A stretch of DNA of 64,000 nucleotides from an uncultured Myxococcales bacterium (GCA_903847405.1 CAINDP010000193.1:1-64000); one strand, 5' to 3'. Positions 28,740 through 37,699 are shown, counted from the stretch's first letter. Notes: generated from the sequence alone by a model not told the origin. Program-made: numbers and translations.

Positions 28740-30106
28740 CAGAACGCTCCCTTGCCCGGGAATCTCCGGACCTCAGCCACCTGGTGGTGCACCGGCCCAA
28801 CCGCCGGTCCTGCTTCCGCCGCCTCGATGGACAGCGCGTGCCCCCAGTAGTCGTCGGCGTGCCCCGTGAGCTGCGACCGCTCGGCATCGAAGGACGGAAT
28901 CCCCGTACCAGTCACCATGCGCCGCATGCTGTGATGCGACTCGCGAATCCTGCGCGAGGGCGGGATCCGGACCTTCTTGTCCTCGAAGCGCTGCTTGATG
29001 TTGGTGGACATGGCCTGCTTGTTCGGGGGCGTGAAGAGCACGCCCTCCACCAGGAGCTGTCCGTACTTCAACTTGCCGGCCTCGACGATCGGTTCGCCCA
29101 TGCCGGTCTGATCCCAGCACGTCCGCACGACACGATAGGTGTGGCGCATCCGATCGAAGACCTGGTCCTGCTCTTCGAACGGCGCGTTCTTCAACGCCAC
29201 GACCTCGCGGGTCCACAGGACATCGCCCACCATTTCCGACGCCCAGAACACCGCCAGGTCACCACGACGCGAGATGTCCCGTCCGACGTAGACCGGCCCG
29301 CCCTGGTACAGTTCGGGTCGACCAGCGTTGTCGTCCTCGCACGACGTGATGAGGTCCCAAGGGAGCCAGGCCATCGCCGAATCGCGGGCGACGCACATGT
29401 ACTCCTCGAGGTACGCGTCCTCGTCGCCGGCGATGTCTCGGCACTCCGCCAGGAAGTTCGCCCGCTCCTCGTCGCTCGACGGGTGGCCCAGGATCTTGTC
29501 GACCAGGCCACCGCGCACCGCGTCCTCGATCGTGATCGTGTGCAGCTTGAAACGGCCCTCTTGCCGCTTGGCCTTCATGACCTCGCGGTAGTACCTGCAG
29601 GACTGGCCGTTGTGCGTCGACAGGATGCGCATCGGGAAGCCCCAGGTGATGGCGGGGCTTGCGGCCTTCCACATGGCGTCCTGGTCGTCGTGGAAGGCAT
29701 ACTCATCCAGGACGACCTTGCCGCCCTTGCTGCGGAAGCGCTTCGGATTCGACGTGAGTGCGTTGACACGGAACCCGTTGGCCGCCCGGATCTGCAGGGC
29801 CTTGATGTCCTTTTCTTCGTCCAGCACCACTTCGCCCATGTATTCGGCGGCGGCCTGGAACATCTTGAACCACTTCTCGCAGTAGATGATGTACTCCTCG
29901 GCCGCGCTTCTGTCGGCCGAGGAGAGCCACACATCCATGCCCTTGCCGCGGATGCAGTCCCGGACGTCTTCGTAGGACTGGACGAACGTGAAACCGATGC
30001 GCCGGCTTTTCTCGACGATCTTCAGGCGCGATTCGTCGGCGAGATAGGCTTCCTGGTAGGGCAGGAAGAATCCGCCACGCGCGTTGCTGTCAGCGGACGA
30101 TACCAA
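28739..30106 (-). CDS. Large terminase subunit (Mu gp28)
   Basis: 455 aa; FFLPYQEAYLADESRLKIVEKSRRIGFTFVQSYEDV...GRDISRRGDLAVFW. Confidence 0.9.
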   Translation of the reverse strand: MVSSADSNARGGFFLPYQEAYLADESRLKIVEKSRRIGFTFVQSYEDVRDCIRGKGMDVWLSSADRSAAEEYIIYCEKWFKMFQAAAEYMGEVVLDEEKDIKALQIRAANGFRVNALTSNPKRFRSKGGKVVLDEYAFHDDQDAMWKAASPAITWGFPMRILSTHNGQSCRYYREVMKAKRQEGRFKLHTITIEDAVRGGLVDKILGHPSSDEERANFLAECRDIAGDEDAYLEEYMCVARDSAMAWLPWDLITSCEDDNAGRPELYQGGPVYVGRDISRRGDLAVFWASEMVGDVLWTREVVALKNAPFEEQDQVFDRMRHTYRVVRTCWDQTGMGEPIVEAGKLKYGQLLVEGVLFTPPNKQAMSTNIKQRFEDKKVRIPPSRRIRESHHSMRRMVTGTGIPSFDAERSQLTGHADDYWGHALSIEAAEAGPAVGPVHHQVAEVRRFPGKGAF

Positions 30107-30620
30107 GGATCCTCTCCTCGATCTCCTTGACCTGTTCTTCGCTCAACCCACCGGCCCGGGCGGATTTGCAGACGTCGGCCGCCGCCGCCTTGGTCTTGGA
30201 TTCCTGCTCTTCCCGCCACTGGATGCGCAGGCGCTCGCGCTGCACAGAGGACGTCTGCAGGCGGGCCAGCGTCTGCATCACTTCGACCGGATCGGCGCCG
30301 TCCAGGTTCTCCAGTTTCAGCATGAACTCGGTCATCACGCCCAGCGAGATCTGCGTGGCCGCTTCCTCGAGGCGGAGCGGGTTTCCACCCGACTCCTCCA
30401 GGATGGCCTGCGCCTGGCCGTTGACGATGCGGAGCCGTTCCATGCGGCCCAGGAACTCCTGTCCGTAGCGGCACAGCGATGATGCGGCGATGGGATGGCC
30501 CAGTTCGGCCAGCTTCTCGGCGATCGCCCGGTACGTGACGCCGCCCTGGATTAGGTCGTTGACCTTGCTCCGGATCTCGTCGGGCATCTCGTCGACGGCG
30601 AAGTGCTTGCGGCGGGCCAT
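30090..30620 (-). CDS. Small terminase subunit, DUF3486 (Mu gp27)
   Basis: 176 aa; DEMPDEIRSKVNDLIQGGVTYRAIAEKLAELGHPIAASSLCRYGQEF. Confidence 0.85.
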   Translation of the reverse strand: MARRKHFAVDEMPDEIRSKVNDLIQGGVTYRAIAEKLAELGHPIAASSLCRYGQEFLGRMERLRIVNGQAQAILEESGGNPLRLEEAATQISLGVMTEFMLKLENLDGADPVEVMQTLARLQTSSVQRERLRIQWREEQESKTKAAAADVCKSARAGGLSEEQVKEIEERILGIVR

Positions 30621-30627
30621 GCGAACC

Positions 30628-30921
30628 TCACGCGATGCCGGGGTCGGCCGGAATGTTTCCCTCGAGTAGGTCCGTGCCCCGGGGCGTCAGGACGACCCGC
30701 AGCCGCTTCGGCATCCCTTCGACGTCCAGTTGCGTCAGCGTGACGTACTCCTTGCCCGAGCCCGACATGTAATGCAGGTGCATCTCCACCTCGGGCTGAG
30801 TCGTCGGGAACCCACCGTCGTTCAGGGCCGAGGTGATGAACACGCTGTTCGTCCCTCGGTCGCCGGCGACGCGCAGAACTCGCATGATCTCCTTACGCAG
30901 GGCTCGCTTCGACGGGTCCAC
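30628..30921 (-). CDS. Phage protein, Mu gp26-like (winged helix type)
   Basis: 97 aa from GTG; LRKEIMRVLRVAGDRGTNSVFITSALNDGGFPTTQPEVEMHLHYM. Confidence 0.6.
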   Translation of the reverse strand: MDPSKRALRKEIMRVLRVAGDRGTNSVFITSALNDGGFPTTQPEVEMHLHYMSGSGKEYVTLTQLDVEGMPKRLRVVLTPRGTDLLEGNIPADPGIA

Positions 30922-31255
30922 AGGTTCCTCCGTTCTTGCAGGGCAGGCCGTCCATCGTGTCCAGGATCCGATCCAGCTTCCGATCGGTGCTGGTTTCCAT
31001 CCGGATCCAGTCCTCGCGCAGCACATACTTCTCGGGCATCTGGGCATCGCGCCTGGCGATGGTTTCCCAGATGCGCTTGATCTCGGCCTTGTGGTCGTCG
31101 AGTTGCTGTTTCATCTGGGCCTGCAGGCTCTTGACGAGGTAGCCCACCAGGGTCAGCAGCGCCGCCAGCACGATGCCCAGGACGAACAGCACAACGATCA
31201 GGCCCATGGGCGTGTTCACGGCTTCTGCCACGCGGGACGCGTCGGTCGTGTTCAT
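30893..31255 (-). CDS. Phage membrane protein (Mu gp25-like position; DUF2730-like)
   Basis: 120 aa, one N-terminal TM helix plus coiled coil. Confidence 0.55.
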   Translation of the reverse strand: MNTTDASRVAEAVNTPMGLIVVLFVLGIVLAALLTLVGYLVKSLQAQMKQQLDDHKAEIKRIWETIARRDAQMPEKYVLREDWIRMETSTDRKLDRILDTMDGLPCKNGGTCGPVEASPA

Positions 31256-32064
31256 GCATCCTCCCGAATGGACATGCCCGCGGAGAGGTCCGCGAGCGGA
31301 CGGTTGAGCAGTTCCTCGTAGCCCAGCAACTGCGGCACCTGGTTGAAGCCGTTGCAGTCGGCATAGAACTGCATCCGGTTCACCAGCGTGCGATGTGACA
31401 CCTGCAGCCCGTCAGCCCCGGCCAGCGCGGCTAGCAGGGCGTTCGTGCACACGCCGCCCGCCGAGGTCTCCTCGGACACCTGGTCGGCGCGGCAGCCGCT
31501 GATCACGGCGGCGTGCGGTTGCGCGACCGTCTTCATCGCCAGGTCGGGCAAGATGTTGCCGCGGTTCAGGCTGGCATCGAGCGGGTACGTCTTCGCCTTG
31601 CGGTATCCCAGCACAGGACTGCCGGCCGGCGCCTTCCTCCTGGGCGACAGCATCCCGCCGGAGTAGCACGAGTCCAGCACAGCCGTGCCAGCCACGCCGC
31701 CCGGGATCCGCGCGAACCGCTCCCGCAGGGACGTCGCCAGGATCGCTCGCATCGCGGACCAGTCGAAGTCCACGGGGCATAGGCACTCTTCAGTGGCCCC
31801 GTCCTCGTGCGTCATGACGGCGCCGTGGCCCGACCACAGCAGGAACCAGCGATCGCCCTCAACCAGGTTGTGCAGCAACCAGTCCAGGGCGCGGTTCACC
31901 GCTTCGGTAGTGGCGTCCGCGTCGGTCAGGAGCCAGACGTCCGGCACCTTGAACCCGGCCCGCAGCAGCAGGAACGTGCGCGCCGCCATTGCGTCGGACA
32001 CGCACTTGCGCAGCGCGGCGTCGCCCGGGTACGCGTTGATTCCGATCAGCAGTGCGCGGTTCAC
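31252..32064 (-). CDS. Caspase/metacaspase-like cysteine protease (peptidase C14 fold), prophage-encoded
   Basis: RALLIGINAYPGDAALRKCVSDAMAARTFLLLRAGF; LLWSGHGAVM (His); TAVLDSCYSGGM (Cys); start/stop overlap with neighbours. Confidence 0.85.
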   Translation of the reverse strand: MNRALLIGINAYPGDAALRKCVSDAMAARTFLLLRAGFKVPDVWLLTDADATTEAVNRALDWLLHNLVEGDRWFLLWSGHGAVMTHEDGATEECLCPVDFDWSAMRAILATSLRERFARIPGGVAGTAVLDSCYSGGMLSPRRKAPAGSPVLGYRKAKTYPLDASLNRGNILPDLAMKTVAQPHAAVISGCRADQVSEETSAGGVCTNALLAALAGADGLQVSHRTLVNRMQFYADCNGFNQVPQLLGYEELLNRPLADLSAGMSIREDA

Positions 32065-32068
32065 GTGC

Positions 32069-33064
32069 CTACTCCGCGACGGGCCGGGGCTTCAGGATGA
32101 CCTTGTAGGTGTGGGGCGCTTCGCCCGGACGCAGCAGCGCCTTCGGGCGGTTCGCCAGGTCCACGATCAGCCCGGTGACCAGGTCCATGACCATGACCAC
32201 GCCCTGCTGGCTGGCGCAGACCTCCAGGCATACCGCGACGCTGTCGCCAATGCCGGACAGGGACTGCGATCCGTTGGCGTAGTGCTGGATGGTCCCGGAC
32301 AGCCCGGCCGCGCCGCACTGCTCGGCGCACGACGCGAGATTCAGGCCGTCCACCGTCAGGCGGGTCTTGGTGTCCTGGGACAGGGCACCGCAGGCCGCGA
32401 GGATCGCAATGATGCCGGCGAGCAGCAGCAGGTTTCCCGTGCGGGTGACCGAGTTGGCCAGGTCGCGAGCCAGTTGCCGACGCAGGCGACGCGGTGCAGC
32501 CGGGATCGCAGGGTCGGATTCCTGCCGGGCCTGGCCAGCCTTCCCGATCGTGCGCACCAGCGTGAACCCCCCGCCGCCGCCGAAGCCGCACAGCAGCGAG
32601 ATCCACCACGACCACGGCACAGGCGCGAAGGCCGCGACGAGAGCGCCGAACATCGTTCCGATGAGTGCGGCGGATGCCGCCTTCGCGGCGCCCGACAGGC
32701 TGTTGAACCGAGCCGAGGCGCCCTTCAGCAGTTCGACGCAGGCCGCAGTGAGAGCCGCCAGGACGAACGCCAGGAGCACCGGCGACAGGGCCATCGCACT
32801 CGGGTCGATCGGCAAGCCGGCCAGGTCGTCCGCCTCCAGCGTCGCGCCGCCGGGCAGCGGGGTGGCCAGGGCCTGGTTCAGCCCGGCCTGGGCGGGCGTG
32901 ACCGGAATCGCCGCCACGACCCGGAAGGCGTCCTGCATCTCGCACTGCGTCCCGCACTGCACGTCGTCCTGGATGACGTCGGGCGTGGCCTCCTGGGCAC
33001 TGACCGCCATCGACACGCAGCACATCGCCAACACCGCGACCAGCCCCAACATCGTCTTTCGCAT
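32069..33064 (-). CDS. Signal-peptide, multi-TM protein in lysis region (holin/spanin-like candidate)
   Basis: 331 aa; MRKTMLGLVAVLAMCCVSMAVSAQE; three internal hydrophobic segments. Confidence 0.5.
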   Translation of the reverse strand: MRKTMLGLVAVLAMCCVSMAVSAQEATPDVIQDDVQCGTQCEMQDAFRVVAAIPVTPAQAGLNQALATPLPGGATLEADDLAGLPIDPSAMALSPVLLAFVLAALTAACVELLKGASARFNSLSGAAKAASAALIGTMFGALVAAFAPVPWSWWISLLCGFGGGGGFTLVRTIGKAGQARQESDPAIPAAPRRLRRQLARDLANSVTRTGNLLLLAGIIAILAACGALSQDTKTRLTVDGLNLASCAEQCGAAGLSGTIQHYANGSQSLSGIGDSVAVCLEVCASQQGVVMVMDLVTGLIVDLANRPKALLRPGEAPHTYKVILKPRPVAE

Positions 33065-33181
33065 CGCAGGTCCTCCTCAATGTCCGGGCCCCGGGCGGCG
33101 GCAGTCATCGCGACGCACGTGGCCGCTGTGCCGCCGCCGGGGGTTGCCGGCTCTGCATTGGCCTACCGGCCAGGTTTATCG

Positions 33182-34510
33182 CTACAGGTTGAGCAGGACC
33201 TCGACCAGCACATCCGTACCGGCCGATTCGGTGTTGATGGCGTCGCCGATCCGGAAGGTCGGCGGCTCGTCCGAGCACGGCCCGCAACGGCCCGTCGTGG
33301 CATTGCCGCACAGCATGTCACCCGCGACGATGCGCGTGGCATTCGTCACCAGTACGGTCGCGTCCCCCTTGCGTCGGACTTCCCCGGCCTCGCCGCTCGC
33401 GATGTCCTCCGTGGCCACGCCCCAGACCACCGCGCCCGTGACCCGGGGCAGCACCAGGCGTTCGTCTCCGATCGGCACGCGCACCGTCCAGTTCCCGGCA
33501 GTGGGCACCGCGGGCAGCGTGACGGAATCCGACAGGCCGGACCCGCCGACAGCGGCGATCGTGCATACGGCCTCGGCAGCCGCCGAGCCCTCCGCCACCT
33601 TCGTTGTCCGCGACGAGTTCGAGTAGTAAGAGACGGTCCACGTGGTTTCGGTCACCGCCGAAGTGGCATACAGCAGCCCCGCATCCGTGTTGGCGCCCGT
33701 GGCTCCGGCCGGGCTGTGAACCACGCCCAGGGCGGCAGTGCCTGCCTCATAGGCCGCGATGCGCGCCACGATGGTGCCCTCGGGAATGGTGCTGGTGGTC
33801 ACGTTCGTGGCACGGGCGTTGATTTCGGTCTGGCTGAACAGGGCAGGATAGAGACTGGTGGGGTCCAGTGGCGATCCCCACACCCAGATCGCGGTCTGAC
33901 CGCGAAGGTTCTCGCCCATCGCGTTGCCGCGACCGTAGGAAACCACCATCTCGCCCGTCCGCAGGGCCCGGTCGACGGTGTACGAACCGGCGTTCAGGCG
34001 GTACAGGAATCCGGTCAGCCAGCCATTGCCCGAAGCCATGCACAAAAACGCTGCGTTGGTCGGCAGGTTCTCCGTACCCGGCAGCCCGCCCGTCGCATCC
34101 CACAGCCCGATCACGGTCTTCACGATGGTGCCGTCGCCGGAGGCCATCTTCAGGAACCGCCCGGTTCCGCTCGTCCTCGCGATGACCAGGTCGTTGTCGT
34201 TCGTCGCGGTGGAGGCGGAAGCCCACAGGTACGTGCAGGGCCGCGCGTCGATGCACACCTTCACGTTGACCTGCATGCCGTCGGACAGTTCGTTGTTGCC
34301 GAGCGCCTTCAGCGCCGCAACCGTGGCCACCGGGGCGTGGGCCGTCCGATCCCACTTCGCCACGCGGGGCGCCAGCAGCGTCCGCATCCCGGCCGTCGGC
34401 CACAGCAGCGCGTTGATCTGCGCGTCCGTCACCACCGGCTGAGCCTGGGCCACTCCCAGACCGACCATCAGCACCGCCGCGACCGCGGCCAGGAACATCG
34501 TGCGCTTCAT
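33182..34510 (-). CDS. Secreted protein of unknown function in phage lysis region
   Basis: 442 aa; MKRTMFLAAVAAVLMVGLGVAQAQ signal peptide. Confidence 0.55.
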   Translation of the reverse strand: MKRTMFLAAVAAVLMVGLGVAQAQPVVTDAQINALLWPTAGMRTLLAPRVAKWDRTAHAPVATVAALKALGNNELSDGMQVNVKVCIDARPCTYLWASASTATNDNDLVIARTSGTGRFLKMASGDGTIVKTVIGLWDATGGLPGTENLPTNAAFLCMASGNGWLTGFLYRLNAGSYTVDRALRTGEMVVSYGRGNAMGENLRGQTAIWVWGSPLDPTSLYPALFSQTEINARATNVTTSTIPEGTIVARIAAYEAGTAALGVVHSPAGATGANTDAGLLYATSAVTETTWTVSYYSNSSRTTKVAEGSAAAEAVCTIAAVGGSGLSDSVTLPAVPTAGNWTVRVPIGDERLVLPRVTGAVVWGVATEDIASGEAGEVRRKGDATVLVTNATRIVAGDMLCGNATTGRCGPCSDEPPTFRIGDAINTESAGTDVLVEVLLNL

Positions 34511-34542
34511 GCTCTTCCTCCAGCGCCCCGCAGGGCGGTCCT

Positions 34543-35451
34543 TCACCAGGTGCCGGCCGCAACTTCGGCCAAGCGGTTCATCGGGAACCCGAACGGATCG
34601 ATCTTTCCCTTGGCCACATGGTAATGCCCGAAGATCCCGGGCGTATTTCGCGTCAGATCGCCCTTCCAAACGGCGTCCGGGCGGTAGGACGTACCGAGGG
34701 ACGGGATGCGCGCATGCAGCACCTTCAGCAAGGCCAGCCCGGCCTCTTCCTGGCAGGCATAGAAATCCAGCCGCGTCAGATCACGGCCGTGGATCTTCTG
34801 GGTCACCAGCTCGCGGCCGGCATCCGCCCGGCCGGCGGCCGTGGCTGGGTCCACCGGATTCGAAAGGTCGATCCCGATGCTTCGGAAGTTGAAGCCGTGC
34901 TCGATGGACGAACCGTCCTCGCGCCGTACCTCGCCCATGGCGTGCCAGGCCACGTTGACCAGTGGGTCCAGGAACTGCAGCACCAGGCCGCAATCGTCGA
35001 CGGCGAAGTGCGTGCTCAGGCCACGCGCCTTCAGAACCCGGAAGCACTGCTCGGCCGATCCGGCGGCGTCGTGGTGCAGGATGGCCTGGACGATCGTCTG
35101 CTGGCGAAGACCATGCTTCAACTGGTGCAGGTTGTACGGCACGACCCACAGCGGCACGTCGGGCGGCAGCGGCAGCGACTTGCCACCCAGCAGGATCGTC
35201 TGGCCCGCCAGGCCGTCCCACGGCCCCGGGCTCCGGTTCGGACCGAACGCGCCGCATACCTCGGCCCTGGCCGCCACCATCGTGGGGTCGGCCGCGTTCA
35301 GGTCCCCCGCGCGCCAGGCCGCCCACATCGCGTTGGACGTCACTGCATCGAAGGTGCCGTTGACGACGACGACGGTCTTTCCGCGCGCCCTGAGCATCGC
35401 CTGGAGTGCCATGACCGCCGTGTTCATCTCGCTCCCTCGAATGGCCGCCAC
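34543..35451 (-). CDS. N-acetylmuramoyl-L-alanine amidase, endolysin
   Basis: 302 aa; AILHHDAAGSAEQCFRVLKARGLSTHFAVDDCGLVLQFLDPLVNVAWHA...SIGIDLSNP. Confidence 0.8.
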   Translation of the reverse strand: MAAIRGSEMNTAVMALQAMLRARGKTVVVVNGTFDAVTSNAMWAAWRAGDLNAADPTMVAARAEVCGAFGPNRSPGPWDGLAGQTILLGGKSLPLPPDVPLWVVPYNLHQLKHGLRQQTIVQAILHHDAAGSAEQCFRVLKARGLSTHFAVDDCGLVLQFLDPLVNVAWHAMGEVRREDGSSIEHGFNFRSIGIDLSNPVDPATAAGRADAGRELVTQKIHGRDLTRLDFYACQEEAGLALLKVLHARIPSLGTSYRPDAVWKGDLTRNTPGIFGHYHVAKGKIDPFGFPMNRLAEVAAGTW

Positions 35452-35667
35452 GTCCGGACCTCAGACCCACGGCCCTAGCGCAGCCCCGGGCATGACGTCT
35501 CGAATACCGGCCGGTCAGACCTACGCGCGGTCAGGCTCGCTGTGCCGCGATCCAAGGCTGCCCGGACGTGGCTGACTTCCACCCGTCGGAGGTACTTCCA
35601 TGACCCAAGTCATGCCCTCCGGCGTTGGCCCAACCGGCCCCTGCGAGGCTCAGTATCTCGTTGGACC

Positions 35668-35681
35668 GACACTTGCGGGCT
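35668..35681 (-). promoter_or_regulatory. Candidate late-promoter element, copy upstream of lysis genes (AGCCCGCAAGTGTC)
   Basis: 14-bp identity with 26012-26025; intergenic, just after stop of upstream ORF. Confidence 0.5.
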
Positions 35682-35682
35682 G

Positions 35683-36705
35683 TCAGTAGGCTATGCGGCG
35701 ACGGGTTGGCTGGAGGCCCGCTTCAGCGAGCAGTTCGCGGTGTTTCTTCTTGGCATGACCCAGCGAAATTGCGTACCGGCGCATCAGTTGCTCAACCGAA
35801 GGGAACTCCATTTCCGTGGGATCCAGGGCCGGCGTCAGGCGCAGGCCGGCGACCTGCTTGCGGCGCCATCCGGCGATCAGGTCCATTTCCTCGACGTCCT
35901 GGACCTCGTCCAGGGCGACCGTGGCGCGGCGGTCTGGTTCCAGCCAGCCCGCCCGCACCACCTGCGCCACGCTCTCCGGGTTGAGGCCCCATCGAATGCC
36001 AATCTCGGCAAGACTCAGCCGCCCGAGCCGGGCTTCGGAGCCGCCCGCCGGCGCGGCTTGCGCTCCACCCGTTCGCTGTAGCCGCGCTTGACCATGGCCT
36101 TCAACCCCTCGATCAGCACGTTCGCCTCGGCGCGCGTCTGGGGCCACGGGTGGCCGCCGCACATTCGCTGGCAGAACTCCGTCCGCCGCTCGCCCAGCGG
36201 CCAGCCCACGTCCTCCCAGAGGTGCCGCAGCATCCCCTGCTGCCCGGGCGTCGGCAGGTCGTTCGCGTCCGGCACCGGCCGGGCCTTCGGCTTGCCGCGC
36301 GGCCGTCCGTCCAGGTGTCCCTGCCGAAACCCCATGTCCGCGAACCGCGACAGGAGCCTGTCCAGCCCCTTGCGGTCCAGGTCCTTCGACGACTCCACGC
36401 CCGTCTCCACGTGCAGGATGTCCCGGTACGCCTCGTCCGTCAGGCCCAGGGACCGCTTGGCCACGTGTACCAGCGCCAGTTGATCCCTGCTCAACATCAG
36501 CCATCTCCGCGAACAGCCACAGTTGCTCCGCCTTCTCCGGGAACAGCGCCAGTTGCACAGGATGCCGGCGACGATTCCGAGCAGCCTTCATCCGCCGATG
36601 CCGCAGCCGATCGGACTCGACCACCCACCGCTTCTCCAGGCGCGGCCACAGAGCCAGTTGCACCGCCCGGATCGCCCCCCGGACCAGGTCGCCCACCGCC
36701 GTCAT
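35683..36705 (-). CDS. Long ORF whose two ends look coding: N-terminal small phage protein and C-terminal DNA-binding-like (Mor/C position) protein; gemA nested in another frame
   Basis: No stop from ATG 36705 (SD GGAGGTG) to 35683; C-terminus LSLAEIGIRWGLNPESVAQVVRAGWLEP...MRRYAISLGHAKKKHRELLAEAGL has no ATG/GTG/TTG start close by. Confidence 0.4.
   Translation of the reverse strand: MTAVGDLVRGAIRAVQLALWPRLEKRWVVESDRLRHRRMKAARNRRRHPVQLALFPEKAEQLWLFAEMADVEQGSTGAGTRGQAVPGPDGRGVPGHPARGDGRGVVEGPGPQGAGQAPVAVRGHGVSAGTPGRTAARQAEGPAGAGRERPADARAAGDAAAPLGGRGLAAGRAADGVLPANVRRPPVAPDARRGERADRGVEGHGQARLQRTGGAQAAPAGGSEARLGRLSLAEIGIRWGLNPESVAQVVRAGWLEPDRRATVALDEVQDVEEMDLIAGWRRKQVAGLRLTPALDPTEMEFPSVEQLMRRYAISLGHAKKKHRELLAEAGLQPTRRRIAY
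36015..36497 (-). CDS. gemA: Mu gp16 / GemA regulatory family protein
   Basis: 160 aa; LALVHVAKRSLGLTDEAYRDILHVETGVESSKDLDRKGLDRLLSRFADMGFR...QRMCGG. Confidence 0.85.
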   Translation of the reverse strand: MLSRDQLALVHVAKRSLGLTDEAYRDILHVETGVESSKDLDRKGLDRLLSRFADMGFRQGHLDGRPRGKPKARPVPDANDLPTPGQQGMLRHLWEDVGWPLGERRTEFCQRMCGGHPWPQTRAEANVLIEGLKAMVKRGYSERVERKPRRRAAPKPGSGG

Positions 36706-37154
36706 CGCGACACCTCCGGCACGTCGCCCAGTTCCAGTTCCGCCTGCCCGATCAGACCCGCCACCCATCCGCCACGGTCGTAGGCGCGGGCCCGGCGCAG
36801 CGTGCTCACGGCACGCCTCACCAGGCTGTCCCGCACCTCCCGCCGCTCCTCGTCGCTCGTGATCCAGTAGTAGCCCCACGGCTGCGTCGTGCCCGTCCCG
36901 ATCGGCGCCTGGTGCTCCTCGACCAGGTGCTTCACGACGATCTGCACCCGCCGCTCGTCCAGGCCGGTCTGCGCCGCCAGGTCGCCCACGCCGATCGCCG
37001 CCGCCCGCCCTCGCCGCGCCCGCACCGCCGCCAGGACCTGGGCCTGGTCGGCGGGCAGTTCCCGGGGCGGTGCGTATTCGTCGCGCACAGCCCGCTCGTA
37101 CCGGGGAATGACCCGGTCGAACGGCAACGACGGCTGGGCGATGCGGCCCGTCAT
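36702..37154 (-). CDS. Phage hypothetical, winged-helix-like
   Basis: 150 aa; IGVGDLAAQTGLDERRVQIVVKHLVEEHQAPIGTGTTQPWGYYWITSDEER. Confidence 0.6.
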   Translation of the reverse strand: MTGRIAQPSLPFDRVIPRYERAVRDEYAPPRELPADQAQVLAAVRARRGRAAAIGVGDLAAQTGLDERRVQIVVKHLVEEHQAPIGTGTTQPWGYYWITSDEERREVRDSLVRRAVSTLRRARAYDRGGWVAGLIGQAELELGDVPEVSR

Positions 37155-37660
37155 GCCGGCATGCTCCGGATGCGCTCGACGTTCGGTTCGAAGAAGAAGG
37201 TGTCGTCCTGGACACGACGCACGCCGACCTTCTCCAGCGTCTCGTCCGGGTACTCCCGCAGCGCCTCCTTGTCGGGCTCTTCCTTCACGCGGATGCAGGC
37301 CACCAGGCCCTGGGCCTTGAGGGCCTCCAGGGTGGCCGCCACGCTCTTGATCTGCAGGCGGGAGGTCAGCCGGAAGCCGACCGTGCCGAAGTTCAGGACG
37401 CGGGACTTCGCCGGCTCCAGGTCCGGCCGGTGCGCCTCAGAGAACTCCTTGATGCCCCGCTCCAGCGTCTCCATCTCGGCCGCGATCGGCGCGACCTCCC
37501 GGGCCGACCCGTCCCGCAGCTCGGTCACCTTGCGGTGCAGCTCCGCCTCGAACTCCTCGCGCTGCAGGCGCAGGAGGCCGTATCGCTTCACCGACTCGTC
37601 CACTTCCTCCCACGACCGCAACTGTGTTCCCGTGACCTTCACCCGTGCTTTCCCTGCCAT
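37151..37660 (-). CDS. gam: Host-nuclease inhibitor Gam
   Basis: 169 aa; LHRKVTELRDGSAREVAPIAAEMETLERGIKEFSEAHRPDLEPAKSRVLNFGTVGFRLTSRL. Confidence 0.88.
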   Translation of the reverse strand: MAGKARVKVTGTQLRSWEEVDESVKRYGLLRLQREEFEAELHRKVTELRDGSAREVAPIAAEMETLERGIKEFSEAHRPDLEPAKSRVLNFGTVGFRLTSRLQIKSVAATLEALKAQGLVACIRVKEEPDKEALREYPDETLEKVGVRRVQDDTFFFEPNVERIRSMPA

Positions 37661-37699
37661 CCGGTTCCTCCTTGGGCCCACGCGGGCCCTTCACGCGCC

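Noticed and set aside
31685-34624. 979-aa plus-strand ORF across the lysis region
   Set aside because: Antisense shadow of four minus-strand genes; composition is Arg/Gln/Gly-rich with no domain motifs.
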